A stretch of 33,795 nt of DNA from Spartobacteria bacterium UBA5019 (lineage in GTDB: Bacteria; Verrucomicrobiota; Verrucomicrobiia; Chthoniobacterales; Terrimicrobiaceae). Made by a program: the position numbers and the translations under genes. The notes beneath the pieces were generated by a model. It was given only the letters and a program-made list of their open reading frames with translations. It did not search any database and had not been told where the DNA came from. How positions within the stretch are numbered: position 1 is the first letter of the stretch; every line of letters starts with the position of its first letter. The stretch lies in the NCBI GenBank assembly GCA_002396485.1, contig DGXZ01000083.1, positions 1 through 33,795 of the forward strand, in the 5' to 3' direction. Below are positions 15,152-23,664 of this stretch, piece by piece.

Positions 15152-16957
15152 ATGGCTATAGAAAACACGCGCAACTTTTGCATCATCGCCCACATCGACC
15201 ACGGTAAAACGACTCTCTCCGACCGCCTTTTGGAGGTCACGGGAACGATCCAAAAGCGCGAGTCCCAGGAGCAACTCCTCGATGCGATGGACCTCGAGCG
15301 CGAGCGTGGCATCACGATCAAGGCCCACCCGATTGCCATGGAGTATACTTCTAAAAACGGAACACATTATAAACTCAACCTCTCCGACACTCCGGGCCAT
15401 GTGGATTTTTCCTATGAAGTGTCCCGTTCGCTGGCCGCCTGCGAGGGGGCCCTTCTGATTATTGACGCCGCCCAGGGTGTCGAGGCCCAGACGGTCGCCA
15501 ATGTCCACCTCGCCGAGAAGCAAGGCCTGAAGCTCATTCCGGTCATTAACAAGATCGACCTCCCGAATGCCGATGTCGAAAATGCCAAGCGGCAACTGGA
15601 GGACATTCTCGCGATCCCTGCCGAGGAGGCTATCCTTGCCAGCGCGAAAGCTGGCATCGGCATCAACGACATTCTGGAAGCCGTCGTGGAACGCATTCCC
15701 CACCCGGCAGGTAAGCCCGAGGCCCGTCTGCGTGCCCTGACCTTTGACTCGCACTTCGACACCTACCGTGGGGTGGTCATCTACACACGCGTTATGGAAG
15801 GCACGATCAAGGCTGGTGATCAGGTAAAACTCATGGCCACGAACTCAAACTATGAGGTCAAGGAGGTCGGAGTCTTCAAGCCTCAACAGCCAAAGTTTTT
15901 TGCCAGGGAAAAACTCATCGCTGGCGACATCGGCTATGTCATTGCCAATATCAAGACCTCCTCGGAAGTGAAGGTTGGCGATACGCTCACCAATGCGCGC
16001 CAACCTGCCGAGGAGCCCCTGCCAGGATTCCAAGTCGTGCAGCCAATGGTCTTCAGTGGCATTTATCCCATCAACACGGCTGATTTCGAGCACCTCAAGG
16101 CGGCTATTGCCAAGCTTCAGCTCAACGACGCGGCCTTTCAGTTCATGGCCGAGTCGAGTGTGGCGTTGGGCTTTGGATTCCGTTGTGGATTCCTCGGTTT
16201 GTTGCACATGGAGATCATTATCGAGCGCCTGCGCCGCGAGTTCGACATGGACATCATCGCGACCTACCCCTCGGTCATTTATGAGGTTCAGCGCACGAAT
16301 GGCGAAGTCCTCCGTATCGACAATCCAGACCAACTCCCCGACCCCAGTGTGATCGAGGAAATCCGCGAGCCGATGGTGCGCTGCTTCGTGATGCTCCCGA
16401 ACGAATACATCTCTCCTATCCTGCAACTCATCATGGAAAAACGCGGCGAGGTGAGCCATACCGAGTCCATCGATACCAAGCGCGTCATGCTCACAGCCGA
16501 CCTCCCGCTCAACGAAATCCTCGTCGATTTTGTGGATAAAATGAAATCCATCACCCGAGGCTACGGTTCGATGGACTACGAGCAGGCCGGCTACAAACCG
16601 GCGAAGCTCGTGAAGCTGGAAATGCTTGTCAATGCAGAGCCGGTGGATGCCTTCTCCTCTATTGTTCATCGAGAGAAAGCCGAGTCGCGCGGTCGTGCGC
16701 TCGCCACGAAGCTTAAGGAAGTCATTCCTCAACAACTCTACCAAGTGGCCATCCAGGCCGCCGTGGGCGGAAAGATCGTGGCCCGCGAGAGCGTGAGCGC
16801 CATGAGAAAAAATGTGACCGCGAAGTGCTATGGCGGCGACATCAGTCGCAAGCGAAAGCTCCTTGAGAAACAGAAGGAGGGCAAAAAACGCATGAAAGCC
16901 GTTGGCACCGTCAACATCCCACAAGAAGCCTTTATCGAGGTCCTCCGCACAAGCTGA
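15152..16957 (+). CDS. lepA: Elongation factor 4 (LepA)
   Basis: LepA/EF4 is a ribosome-associated translational GTPase implicated in ribosome assembly or back-translocation under stress. The 601-residue product is full length from ATG 15152 (MAIENTRNFCIIAHIDHGKTT). An in-frame extension to 14984 is not conserved in the family and runs over the divergent gene. G motifs: AHIDHGKTTLSDRL (G1), RGITIKAH (G2), DTPGHVDFS (G3), VINKIDLP (G4). The LepA-specific C-terminal domain ends with KKRMKAVGTVNIPQEAFIEVL. It precedes the signal peptidase gene by 18 bp, the same lepA-lepB order as in E. coli. Confidence 0.97.
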   Translation: MAIENTRNFCIIAHIDHGKTTLSDRLLEVTGTIQKRESQEQLLDAMDLERERGITIKAHPIAMEYTSKNGTHYKLNLSDTPGHVDFSYEVSRSLAACEGALLIIDAAQGVEAQTVANVHLAEKQGLKLIPVINKIDLPNADVENAKRQLEDILAIPAEEAILASAKAGIGINDILEAVVERIPHPAGKPEARLRALTFDSHFDTYRGVVIYTRVMEGTIKAGDQVKLMATNSNYEVKEVGVFKPQQPKFFAREKLIAGDIGYVIANIKTSSEVKVGDTLTNARQPAEEPLPGFQVVQPMVFSGIYPINTADFEHLKAAIAKLQLNDAAFQFMAESSVALGFGFRCGFLGLLHMEIIIERLRREFDMDIIATYPSVIYEVQRTNGEVLRIDNPDQLPDPSVIEEIREPMVRCFVMLPNEYISPILQLIMEKRGEVSHTESIDTKRVMLTADLPLNEILVDFVDKMKSITRGYGSMDYEQAGYKPAKLVKLEMLVNAEPVDAFSSIVHREKAESRGRALATKLKEVIPQQLYQVAIQAAVGGKIVARESVSAMRKNVTAKCYGGDISRKRKLLEKQKEGKKRMKAVGTVNIPQEAFIEVLRTS

Positions 16958-16975
16958 ACTACCCCACCCTGCGCT

Positions 16976-18097
16976 ATGTTTTTTCTGACACCACGCTACA
17001 TCAAAGAGGCCAAACAATACCTCCACGGAGCAAAAAAATTCCTCGCCTACAAACGCGACATCCTGCCCGAGGCCCGCGTCACCGAGATCGAGGCACTCAT
17101 CGCCGACCTACGTCGAGCCATGCACTCTCGCAATCGCAATGAGGTTTCGGCTGCAGTCGCCAAGCTTGACGAGGTCATTGGAAAATCCCTCCCTCCTCAA
17201 AAACACGGTGCTCTCCGCGAAAACATCGAGGTTTTTCTGGTGGCCATCGTGATCGCTGCTGGAGTGAAGGCGTTTCTCATCCAGCCCTTCCGTATTCCCA
17301 CCGGTTCGATGCAACCGACGCTCTACGGCATCGTGGGCGTGCCGACGGACACCCCGCCACCGAATTTCGCCTTTCGAGCCTTTGATTTTGTTGTGAGAGG
17401 GCGTCACCATTTCGAACTCCGCGCCAAGGAGAGCGATGTCGTCGTGACTCTGAACGAGCGCACTTATTTGAACTTTTTTACCTTCACGGAAATCGTCTGT
17501 CGCAACCACAGCTACACACTCTTCGTACCTCGCGATCCGCTCATGCGCTATTTCCGCGTGCTGCCAGGCCGCGAATACTCCACCGGCGAAGTCATCGCCC
17601 GAGGGCACATGGATACCGGCGACCAGGTGTTTGTGGATAAGGTCAGCTACAACTTCACGAAGCCCAAGGCCGGCGATGTCTTTGTTTTCAAAACCACCGG
17701 CATCCGCGAGATCGAATCCGGTCTCGATCCCGCAATGGGCTCCCAGCATTATATCAAACGCCTCGCAGGAATGCCCGGCCAGACGCTCCGCATCAGTCCC
17801 CCCACCCTCACGGTGGATGGAAAAATCCCGGAGCAATTCGTTTTTCAGAGGGTCATGAGCATGAAGGATGGCTACCAGGGCTACTCAAATGGAGGTCGCG
17901 GCGGCCCTGCATTCCGCTATCTGGGCAATCCCGAGGCGACCTTCACTGTGCCTCCTCGCTCCTACTTCGCCCTTGGTGACAATAGTTACCATTCCCGCGA
18001 CAGTCGTGACTGGGGCATCGTGCCGGAGGTCAATGTCGCCGGCCGCGGGCTCTTTGTTTACTGGCCCTTCAGCGAACGCTGGGGTCTTATCCGCTAA
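16976..18097 (+). CDS. lepB: Signal peptidase I, large form
   Basis: This inner-membrane protease cleaves Sec and Tat signal peptides after translocation. The 373-residue protein has about 80 cytoplasmic residues with helical, charged character, then one membrane helix (EVFLVAIVIAAGVKAFLIQPF). The catalytic Ser is in RIPTGSMQPTL (near residue 111), the general-base Lys is in YIKRLAGMPGQ, and the C-terminal box is FALGDNSYHSRDSRDWG. About 140 residues between the Ser and Lys boxes form a large insertion relative to minimal enzymes. It is the presumptive enzyme for the several exported proteins in this window. No Shine-Dalgarno site is evident; the short gap to lepA suggests cotranscription. 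Confidence 0.95.
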   Translation: MFFLTPRYIKEAKQYLHGAKKFLAYKRDILPEARVTEIEALIADLRRAMHSRNRNEVSAAVAKLDEVIGKSLPPQKHGALRENIEVFLVAIVIAAGVKAFLIQPFRIPTGSMQPTLYGIVGVPTDTPPPNFAFRAFDFVVRGRHHFELRAKESDVVVTLNERTYLNFFTFTEIVCRNHSYTLFVPRDPLMRYFRVLPGREYSTGEVIARGHMDTGDQVFVDKVSYNFTKPKAGDVFVFKTTGIREIESGLDPAMGSQHYIKRLAGMPGQTLRISPPTLTVDGKIPEQFVFQRVMSMKDGYQGYSNGGRGGPAFRYLGNPEATFTVPPRSYFALGDNSYHSRDSRDWGIVPEVNVAGRGLFVYWPFSERWGLIR

Positions 18098-18154
18098 CAT
18101 TTCCATAACACTTCTTCGGCCTCGCTCGTAAGGTCCCACACCATTCGGTTTCCT

Positions 18155-19276
18155 ATGAAAAAAAAGATTTTCCTCACCGTCCTCGGCCTTCTCGTGCTGA
18201 TCGGAGTCATCATCGGCGTGAAAGCCCTCCAGATCGTGGACCTCATTAAAATGGGTGAAACCTTCGAGATGCCTCCCGAGACTGTGGTGATCGAGGAGTC
18301 GGCCACCAAGACTCTTACAACATCGTTTCAATCCATCGGCTCGGTGGAAGCTGCACGCGGCGTCATGATGTCCAGCGAGGTCTCGGGCAAAGTTGTAGGC
18401 ATTCTTTTCCAGTCCGGCGCGGAGGCAAATGCAGGTGATCCTCTCTTGCAAATCGACAAATCGATCGAGGAGGCACAACTCCGCTCGGCCCAGTCCACAG
18501 CCGAACTCAACCGCCTGAACCTCGAGCGCATCCGTGGACTGCGAAAGACCAGCGTCGTGTCGCAATCCGACATGGAAGCCGCCGAGGCCCAAGCTAAGGA
18601 CTCCGCCGCGCGCGTGGATCAACTCGCATCGATCGTTGAAAAAAGAACCATCCGTGCACCATTCACCGGCCGCCTCGGCATCCGCCAGATCCAGGAGGGA
18701 CAATTCCTCAAGCCCGGTGACCCCATCGTGACCCTCCAAGCCCTCGACCCCGTCTATGTGAATTTCTCTCTGCCCCAACAGCGCCTCGGCGACATCTCCG
18801 TGGGGATGAAGGTAAATATCACCACCGATGCACTTCCGGGGCGTGCGTTTGAAGGCACACTCACGGCCATCGAGCCGGCGGTGGATGCCACCACGCGAAA
18901 CATCAATCTTCAAGCGACTCTGCAAAACCACGACGGTGCGCTGCGCCAAGGGATGTTTGTCGCCGTATCGGTTCTTGTGCCGGGCACCTTCGAGCGTGTT
19001 GTCATTCCCGCAACGGCTGTGATTTTTGCCCCCTACGGTGACTCAGTTTTTGTGGTGACGCAGGTCGAGAGCAAGAAAGGTCGACGGCTTGAGGCGCATC
19101 AGAAATTCATTCGTCTTGGTCAGCGGGAAGGAGATCTTGTGGCCATCGAAGAGGGCCTCTCCGCTGGTGAACGCATCGTGACCATCGGTGGCTTCAAGCT
19201 TCGCAACGGCTCCCATGTTGTCGCAGGTGAATCCAGCCTCCCCTCCTCTGCCAAGCCCACGCCCTCCGAGAAGTAA
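18155..19276 (+). CDS. RND efflux periplasmic adaptor (membrane fusion protein)
   Basis: This 373-residue adaptor bridges an RND pump and an outer-membrane channel. It has an N-terminal membrane anchor or uncleaved signal (MKKKIFLTVLGLLVLIGVII). Then come the lipoyl-like half with EVSGKVVGILFQSGAEANAGDPLLQID, an alpha-helical hairpin (about 100-160, LRSAQSTAELNRLNLERI through AARVDQLASIVEK), the return lipoyl strand TIRAPFTGRLGIRQIQEGQF, and the beta-barrel and membrane-proximal domains (PVYVNFSLPQQRLGDI; AVDATTRNINLQATLQN). There is no lipobox Cys. It lies 18 bp upstream of the pump gene. No TolC-like gene is in the window, so the channel must be encoded elsewhere. Confidence 0.93.
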   Translation: MKKKIFLTVLGLLVLIGVIIGVKALQIVDLIKMGETFEMPPETVVIEESATKTLTTSFQSIGSVEAARGVMMSSEVSGKVVGILFQSGAEANAGDPLLQIDKSIEEAQLRSAQSTAELNRLNLERIRGLRKTSVVSQSDMEAAEAQAKDSAARVDQLASIVEKRTIRAPFTGRLGIRQIQEGQFLKPGDPIVTLQALDPVYVNFSLPQQRLGDISVGMKVNITTDALPGRAFEGTLTAIEPAVDATTRNINLQATLQNHDGALRQGMFVAVSVLVPGTFERVVIPATAVIFAPYGDSVFVVTQVESKKGRRLEAHQKFIRLGQREGDLVAIEEGLSAGERIVTIGGFKLRNGSHVVAGESSLPSSAKPTPSEK

Positions 19277-19294
19277 ACGACGGCGACCCGCTCC

Positions 19295-22200
19295 ATGAAT
19301 TTCACCGACATCTTCATTCGCAAGCCGGTCCTCTCCCTTGTGGTGAGCTTCGTCATCCTCGTGGCAGGCTTTCAATCCATCAGCTCGCTGAATGTTCGCC
19401 AATACCCGCGTAGCGAGAATGCCATTGTCACAGTCACCACGGCTTACATCGGAGCAAATGCCAAGCTCGTGCGCGGATTCATCACCACGCCGCTCGAGCG
19501 CGCCATCGCGGCGGCGGATGGCATCGACTACATCGACTCAACGAGTTCGCAGGGCCTCTCGACCATCCAAGCCAGGCTGCGCCTCAACTACGACGCCAAC
19601 AAGGCGCTTGCGGAGATCAGTTCAAAGGTGAACCAGGTCCGTGGCGACCTCCCGCCCGAAGCTGAGGTGCCGGTCATCAATATCGAAACCGCAGACTCCC
19701 GCTTCGCCTCGGCCTATCTGCGATTCACCTCCAGCATCCTCAAGCAAAACGAAATCACCGACTACCTCGTGCGCTCGGTCCAACCGCGCCTCACCGCCCT
19801 CCCCGGCGTGCAACGCGCTGACATCCTTGGTGCCCGCACCTTCGCCATGCGCATCTGGCTCGACCCCGTTCGCATGGCCTCGCTGGGCGTGAGTCCCTCG
19901 GATGTCCGCGCCGCCCTCGCTGCGAACAACTACCTCTCGGCCGTCGGCCAGACCAAAGGCTCTTGGATTCAAGTCGATCTCACGGCGGATACGAACCTCA
20001 CCTCGGTCGAGGAATTCCGCCGACTCGTGGTGCGCAAGGACGGCGAGCGTTTCATTCGCCTTGAGGACATCGCCAATGTTGTCCTCGGCGCGGAGGACTA
20101 CGACACCGAGGTGCGCTTCAGCGGCGAGACGGCTGTCTTCATGGGCATCTGGCCACTGCCGAATGCCAACTCGCTGGATGTCATCAAACGCGTCCGCAGC
20201 GAGATGAAGGAAATCGAAAAAGACCTTCCCACTGGCCTCCAAGCAGGCATCGCCTACGACGGCACCGTTTATATCGAAGACGCGATCAAAGAGGTCGTAA
20301 AAACGCTCGGCGAGACACTCCTCATCGTCGTGGTCGTCATTTTTCTTTTCCTGGGGTCCTTGCGTTCCGTGCTTGTGCCCGTGGTGGCCATTCCGATTTC
20401 CCTCATCGGAGCCGTTTTTCTCATGCAGATTTTTGGCTTCACCATCAATTTGCTTACCCTCTTGGCCATCGTCCTGAGCGTCGGAATTGTGGTCGATGAT
20501 GCCATCGTCATGGTAGAAAATGTCGAGCGCCACATGCGCGAGGGAAAGTCGCCGTTTGATGCAGCCATCCTCAGCGCGCGCGAGCTCTTCGGTCCCATAG
20601 TGGCCATGACGCTCACCCTCGCTGCCGTCTATGCACCCATCGGCCTGCAAGGCGGCCTCACTGGCACCCTCTTCCGCGAGTTTGCCTTCACGCTCGCCGG
20701 GGCCGTGCTCGTATCCGGCATTGTGGCGCTCACGCTCTCGCCAATGATGTCATCCAAGCTGCTCACGCCCCGCTCCGAGGATGCCTGGCTGCCGCGCCAC
20801 ATCAATGCCACCTTTGAAAAAATCCGATCCTTCTACGCCCGTATCCTCGATGCCACGCTCGGTGCGCGCCCAGCCGTTTACACCGCATGGATCATTCTCA
20901 CACTGGTCACCGTGCTCCTCTACACCCAGTCGCCGAAGGAACTCGCTCCGAATGAGGACCAGGGCGTTATTTTTGGAATCCTTGACACGCCGTCGAATGC
21001 CTCCATCGACCAGATGTCCGTCCATGCCACCGAGGTGAACAAGGTTTTCCAGAGCTTTCCTGAGACCGCCTACACATTCCAGATCACCCAGACATTCGGA
21101 GGCTTCTCCGGCATGGGCCTGAAAAGCTGGACGCAGCGCGACCGGACCGTCTTCGACATGAAAAACGAGGTTCAAGCCGGCCTCGGCAAGGTGCCCGGCG
21201 TGAGTTCCTTTGCCGTCGTTCCGCCCGCCTTGCCCGGCGGCGGCGACTTCCCGGTCGAGATCGTTGTGGCATCCACCGCCGATACCGAGCGCATTCTGGA
21301 ATTCGTCGAGCAACTCAAGCTCAAGGCCATGGCCAGCGGTAAGTTCGCGTTCCCGCCGATCGTGAGTGTGAAGTACGACAGGCCACAGGCTGAATTTGTC
21401 ATCGACCGCGACAAGGTCGCCGCACTTGGCCTCGACCTCGCGCAAGTGGGAGCCGACCTCTCCGCCGCCGCCGGTGGGAATTTTGTGAACCGCTTCAACA
21501 TGGATGGCCGCAGCTACAAGGTCATCCCACAGATCACCCGCCTCGGGCGCCTCAACGAAGACCAACTCCTCGACATCCGCATCCGTGGCCCCAAGGGCCA
21601 ACTCATTCCCCTCTCCACCGTTGCCACCGTGAAAAACAAGGTCGAGCCGCGCAACCTCCAGCGCTTCCAGCAAATGAACGCCGTCAAACTCAGCGGCGTC
21701 GCCATCGTCCCCCTCGATCAGGCCCTGAAGTTCCTCGAAGACGAAGCCGCCAAGATTCTCCCCCGGGGCTACATCCTCGACTACACCGGCGAATCCCGCC
21801 AACTCCGCGCCGAAGGCCCTGCCAAGTTCCTTTTCACCTTTGCCCTCGCCATCGTGATGATTTTTCTCGTCCTCTCTGCCCAATTCAACAGCTTCCGCGA
21901 CCCATTCATCATTCTTCTCGGCTCCGTCCCTCTCGCCATGTTCGGCGCTCTCATTTTCACCTTCCTCAAAATGCCAGCACCGGATGTGCCATTCTGGACC
22001 GATGGATGGACCACGACGATGAATATCTACTCCCAGATCGGCCTCGTAACACTCATCGGCCTCATCGCCAAAAATGGCATCCTCATCGTGGAATTCGCGA
22101 ACCACATGCAACAGGAAGGCCACTCGAAACTCGAAGCCGTCCGCAGTGCCGCCCTCACTCGCCTTCGCCCGATTCTTATGACCAGCCTGGCCACCGTGTT

Positions 22201-22363
22201 CGGCCACTTCCCGCTCGTCCTAGTGACAGGTGCCGGCGCCGCCGCCCGCAACTCGATTGGCCTCGTCCTCGTCGGCGGAATGACCATCGGCACCCTCTTC
22301 ACCCTCCTCATCGTCCCCTCGCTCTACATGCTCATCGCCAAGGAACAGAAAAAACACGCCTGA
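19295..22363 (+). CDS. RND multidrug efflux pump subunit (AcrB/MexF-like, HAE1 family)
   Basis: This is a 1022-residue inner-membrane proton-driven pump subunit of usual length. It begins MNFTDIFIRKPVLSLVVSF (TM1) and has two large periplasmic loops. TM4 carries the proton-relay pair in VLSVGIVVDDAIVMVENVERHM, followed by the family motif GPIVAMTLTLAAVYAPIG. The second half contains TMNIYSQIGLVTLIGLIAKNGILIVEF (TM10 with the relay Lys replaced by the family-typical KNGIL element) and RPILMTSLATVFGHFPLVL. It works with the adaptor just upstream. Substrates, probably hydrophobic or amphipathic compounds, are not predictable from sequence. Confidence 0.96.
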   Translation: MNFTDIFIRKPVLSLVVSFVILVAGFQSISSLNVRQYPRSENAIVTVTTAYIGANAKLVRGFITTPLERAIAAADGIDYIDSTSSQGLSTIQARLRLNYDANKALAEISSKVNQVRGDLPPEAEVPVINIETADSRFASAYLRFTSSILKQNEITDYLVRSVQPRLTALPGVQRADILGARTFAMRIWLDPVRMASLGVSPSDVRAALAANNYLSAVGQTKGSWIQVDLTADTNLTSVEEFRRLVVRKDGERFIRLEDIANVVLGAEDYDTEVRFSGETAVFMGIWPLPNANSLDVIKRVRSEMKEIEKDLPTGLQAGIAYDGTVYIEDAIKEVVKTLGETLLIVVVVIFLFLGSLRSVLVPVVAIPISLIGAVFLMQIFGFTINLLTLLAIVLSVGIVVDDAIVMVENVERHMREGKSPFDAAILSARELFGPIVAMTLTLAAVYAPIGLQGGLTGTLFREFAFTLAGAVLVSGIVALTLSPMMSSKLLTPRSEDAWLPRHINATFEKIRSFYARILDATLGARPAVYTAWIILTLVTVLLYTQSPKELAPNEDQGVIFGILDTPSNASIDQMSVHATEVNKVFQSFPETAYTFQITQTFGGFSGMGLKSWTQRDRTVFDMKNEVQAGLGKVPGVSSFAVVPPALPGGGDFPVEIVVASTADTERILEFVEQLKLKAMASGKFAFPPIVSVKYDRPQAEFVIDRDKVAALGLDLAQVGADLSAAAGGNFVNRFNMDGRSYKVIPQITRLGRLNEDQLLDIRIRGPKGQLIPLSTVATVKNKVEPRNLQRFQQMNAVKLSGVAIVPLDQALKFLEDEAAKILPRGYILDYTGESRQLRAEGPAKFLFTFALAIVMIFLVLSAQFNSFRDPFIILLGSVPLAMFGALIFTFLKMPAPDVPFWTDGWTTTMNIYSQIGLVTLIGLIAKNGILIVEFANHMQQEGHSKLEAVRSAALTRLRPILMTSLATVFGHFPLVLVTGAGAAARNSIGLVLVGGMTIGTLFTLLIVPSLYMLIAKEQKKHA

Positions 22364-22388
22364 GTCCTCCTTGGACCATAACCAACTC

Positions 22389-22712
22389 ATGCACTGGCTC
22401 TACCTCTCGATTGCAATCCTTGCTGAGGTCATTTCTACTTCGTACCTCAAGGCCGCTGAAGGCTTCACCCGCCTCATACCCTCGCTGATTGTTGTTTTGG
22501 GATACGGAACCTCATTTTACTTTTTGTCCTTGACCCTCCGCACCATGCAAGTTGGCACGGCCTACGCCATCTGGGCAGGCGTCGGGACGGTGATGATCAG
22601 CATCGTAGCCTGGCTTTTTTACAATCAAAAACTCGACCCTCCAAGCATTCTGGGAATAGCGCTAATTATTAGCGGCGTGGTTATTATAAAATTTCTAGGC
22701 CCGCAAGGGTAA
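22389..22712 (+). CDS. Small multidrug resistance (SMR, EmrE-like) protein
   Basis: This 107-residue, four-helix inner-membrane proton antiporter acts on quaternary cations and lipophilic drugs. It matches EmrE almost helix by helix: LYLSIAILAEVISTSYLKAAEGF with the essential membrane Glu, GYGTSFYFLSLTLRTM, GTAYAIWAGVGTVMISIVAWLFYNQKLD, and LGIALIISGVVII. ATG 22389 gives the normal N-terminus; an in-frame TTG at 22371 is possible but not needed. The gene lies 25 bp after the RND pump gene, forming a drug-efflux cluster. The stop codon lies at the foot of a stem-loop. Confidence 0.93.
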   Translation: MHWLYLSIAILAEVISTSYLKAAEGFTRLIPSLIVVLGYGTSFYFLSLTLRTMQVGTAYAIWAGVGTVMISIVAWLFYNQKLDPPSILGIALIISGVVIIKFLGPQG

Positions 22713-22734
22713 GTTATCCAAAATCTGGATAGCT
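22712..22734 (+). terminator. Stem-loop at the SMR gene end
   Basis: AGTTATCCA (22712-22720) and TGGATAGCT (22726-22734) pair over nine positions with one G-T wobble and a five-base loop, beginning at the last base of the SMR stop codon. No T-tract follows, so it is at most a weak terminator or an mRNA 3'-end stabiliser. AT-rich DNA without a gene continues to about 22800. Confidence 0.3.
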
Positions 22735-22805
22735 CTAATGCCATCTATACAAATTAAATAGACGCAATATATTTAGCTGAGAAAAATAATCGGCACTGAA
22801 ATCCC

Positions 22806-23130
22806 TCACGCTGGAAAGGGTGAGCGGAAAGTCCAACATTCTCGCGCCCAATTTTGGATTACTGCAACAAACGCAAAAAGAACCTGCCTCATCCAGAGGC
22901 TCAGGTTCGAGGCCCCTGCGGCCAGAAGCAGGTTGATCGCATCACCGAGTTGCCCCTTGAGGAAGTTGCGGCCCAACCGGAAGTCGCTTTTGAGATGGCC
23001 GATTCTTGGCTCAATCGCCGCCCGTCTCCGAAATCGCGCTTTCGCCTTTCGTTTCTCGTAAGCAGTGGCATTCTTCTTCGGCCTGTTGGGAGTCACAACC
23101 TCGGTTGTGCCACAGTGCGTTTTGCCTGCA
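22806..23130 (-). pseudogene. IS5-family transposase, C-terminal fragment
   Basis: About 105 residues match the C-terminal end of IS5-type DDE transposases: GKTHCGTTEVVTPNRPKK, then TAYEKRKAKARFRRRAAIEP with the final catalytic Glu, IGHLKSDFRLGRNFLKG and GDAINLLLAAGASNL. The N-terminal two thirds, with both catalytic Asp, are missing. The upstream edge, near 23126-23145, runs directly into an ISAzo13-type remnant in another frame. No terminal inverted repeats were identified. It cannot be active. An open frame to 23144 exists only because the junction lacks stops. Confidence 0.8.
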
Positions 23131-23507
23131 ATCCAACACAGCAAGAATTCCCATCATCCAATGCAGCTTTGATTTTCAGTCCCGACCGGGTTGCTGTCGA
23201 GCCTATGAGATTGACGACCACTTGCCGACTCAACAGGGGGCGTCCCCTCCAATTGTGGGTGATCTGAGCAAAGAGACGGTGCTCGATCTTGTTCCATTTG
23301 CTTGTGCCCGGAGGAAAGTGCCTGACGTGAATTTCAAGACCGGTTGTTGCGGCCAGTTCCTGCAGACATTTCTTCCACGGCCGCAACCTCACGCCGTTGC
23401 TTCCTCCTCCGTCGGCGGTGGATCAATAGCCGCTTGGCTTGCCCGCAGCGCTCGTTGAGCAAAGATTTGATTTCGTAAAATTTGGAGAGTTGCTTGGTCG
23501 ATCAGAA
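23130..23507 (-). pseudogene. ISAzo13-family transposase remnant (frameshifted, truncated)
   Basis: The minus strand reads GGSNGVRLRPWKKCLQELA, then HFPPGTSKWNKIEHRLFAQI, NWRGRPLLSRQVVVNLIG and SGLKIKAALDDG, the C-terminal signature of ISAzo13-type transposases. Near 23420 a single extra C separates RLLI from TADGGGSNG; removing it restores the conserved LLITADGGGSNG block, so a frameshift is visible. The in-frame continuation upstream (KFYEIKSLLNE) soon meets a stop near 23507. The conserved last 30 or so residues are replaced by the IS5 fragment. I see nothing recognisable in 23508-23664. Confidence 0.78.
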
Positions 23508-23664
23508 TTCCAAGCCTGTCATAGGTTCACAAAAATGCGACAGTGATTTTTGCGTGCTTCTTCATTGGTCACCCATGGCTGCAGTCTCAGGCAAACTCTA
23601 CTGCGAAAATTCAGCCATAGGGTCATCTTGAAGAGGTGGTATGCAATGACACACGGGTGAGGAG

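Noticed and set aside
15845..17026. 393-codon open frame antisense to lepA
   Set aside because: The whole frame lies over conserved LepA sequence and shows no family motif.
20750..22207. 485-codon open frame antisense to the RND pump gene
   Set aside because: Composition is dominated by His, Asp, Glu and Gly typical of antisense frames, and the plus-strand pump is certain.
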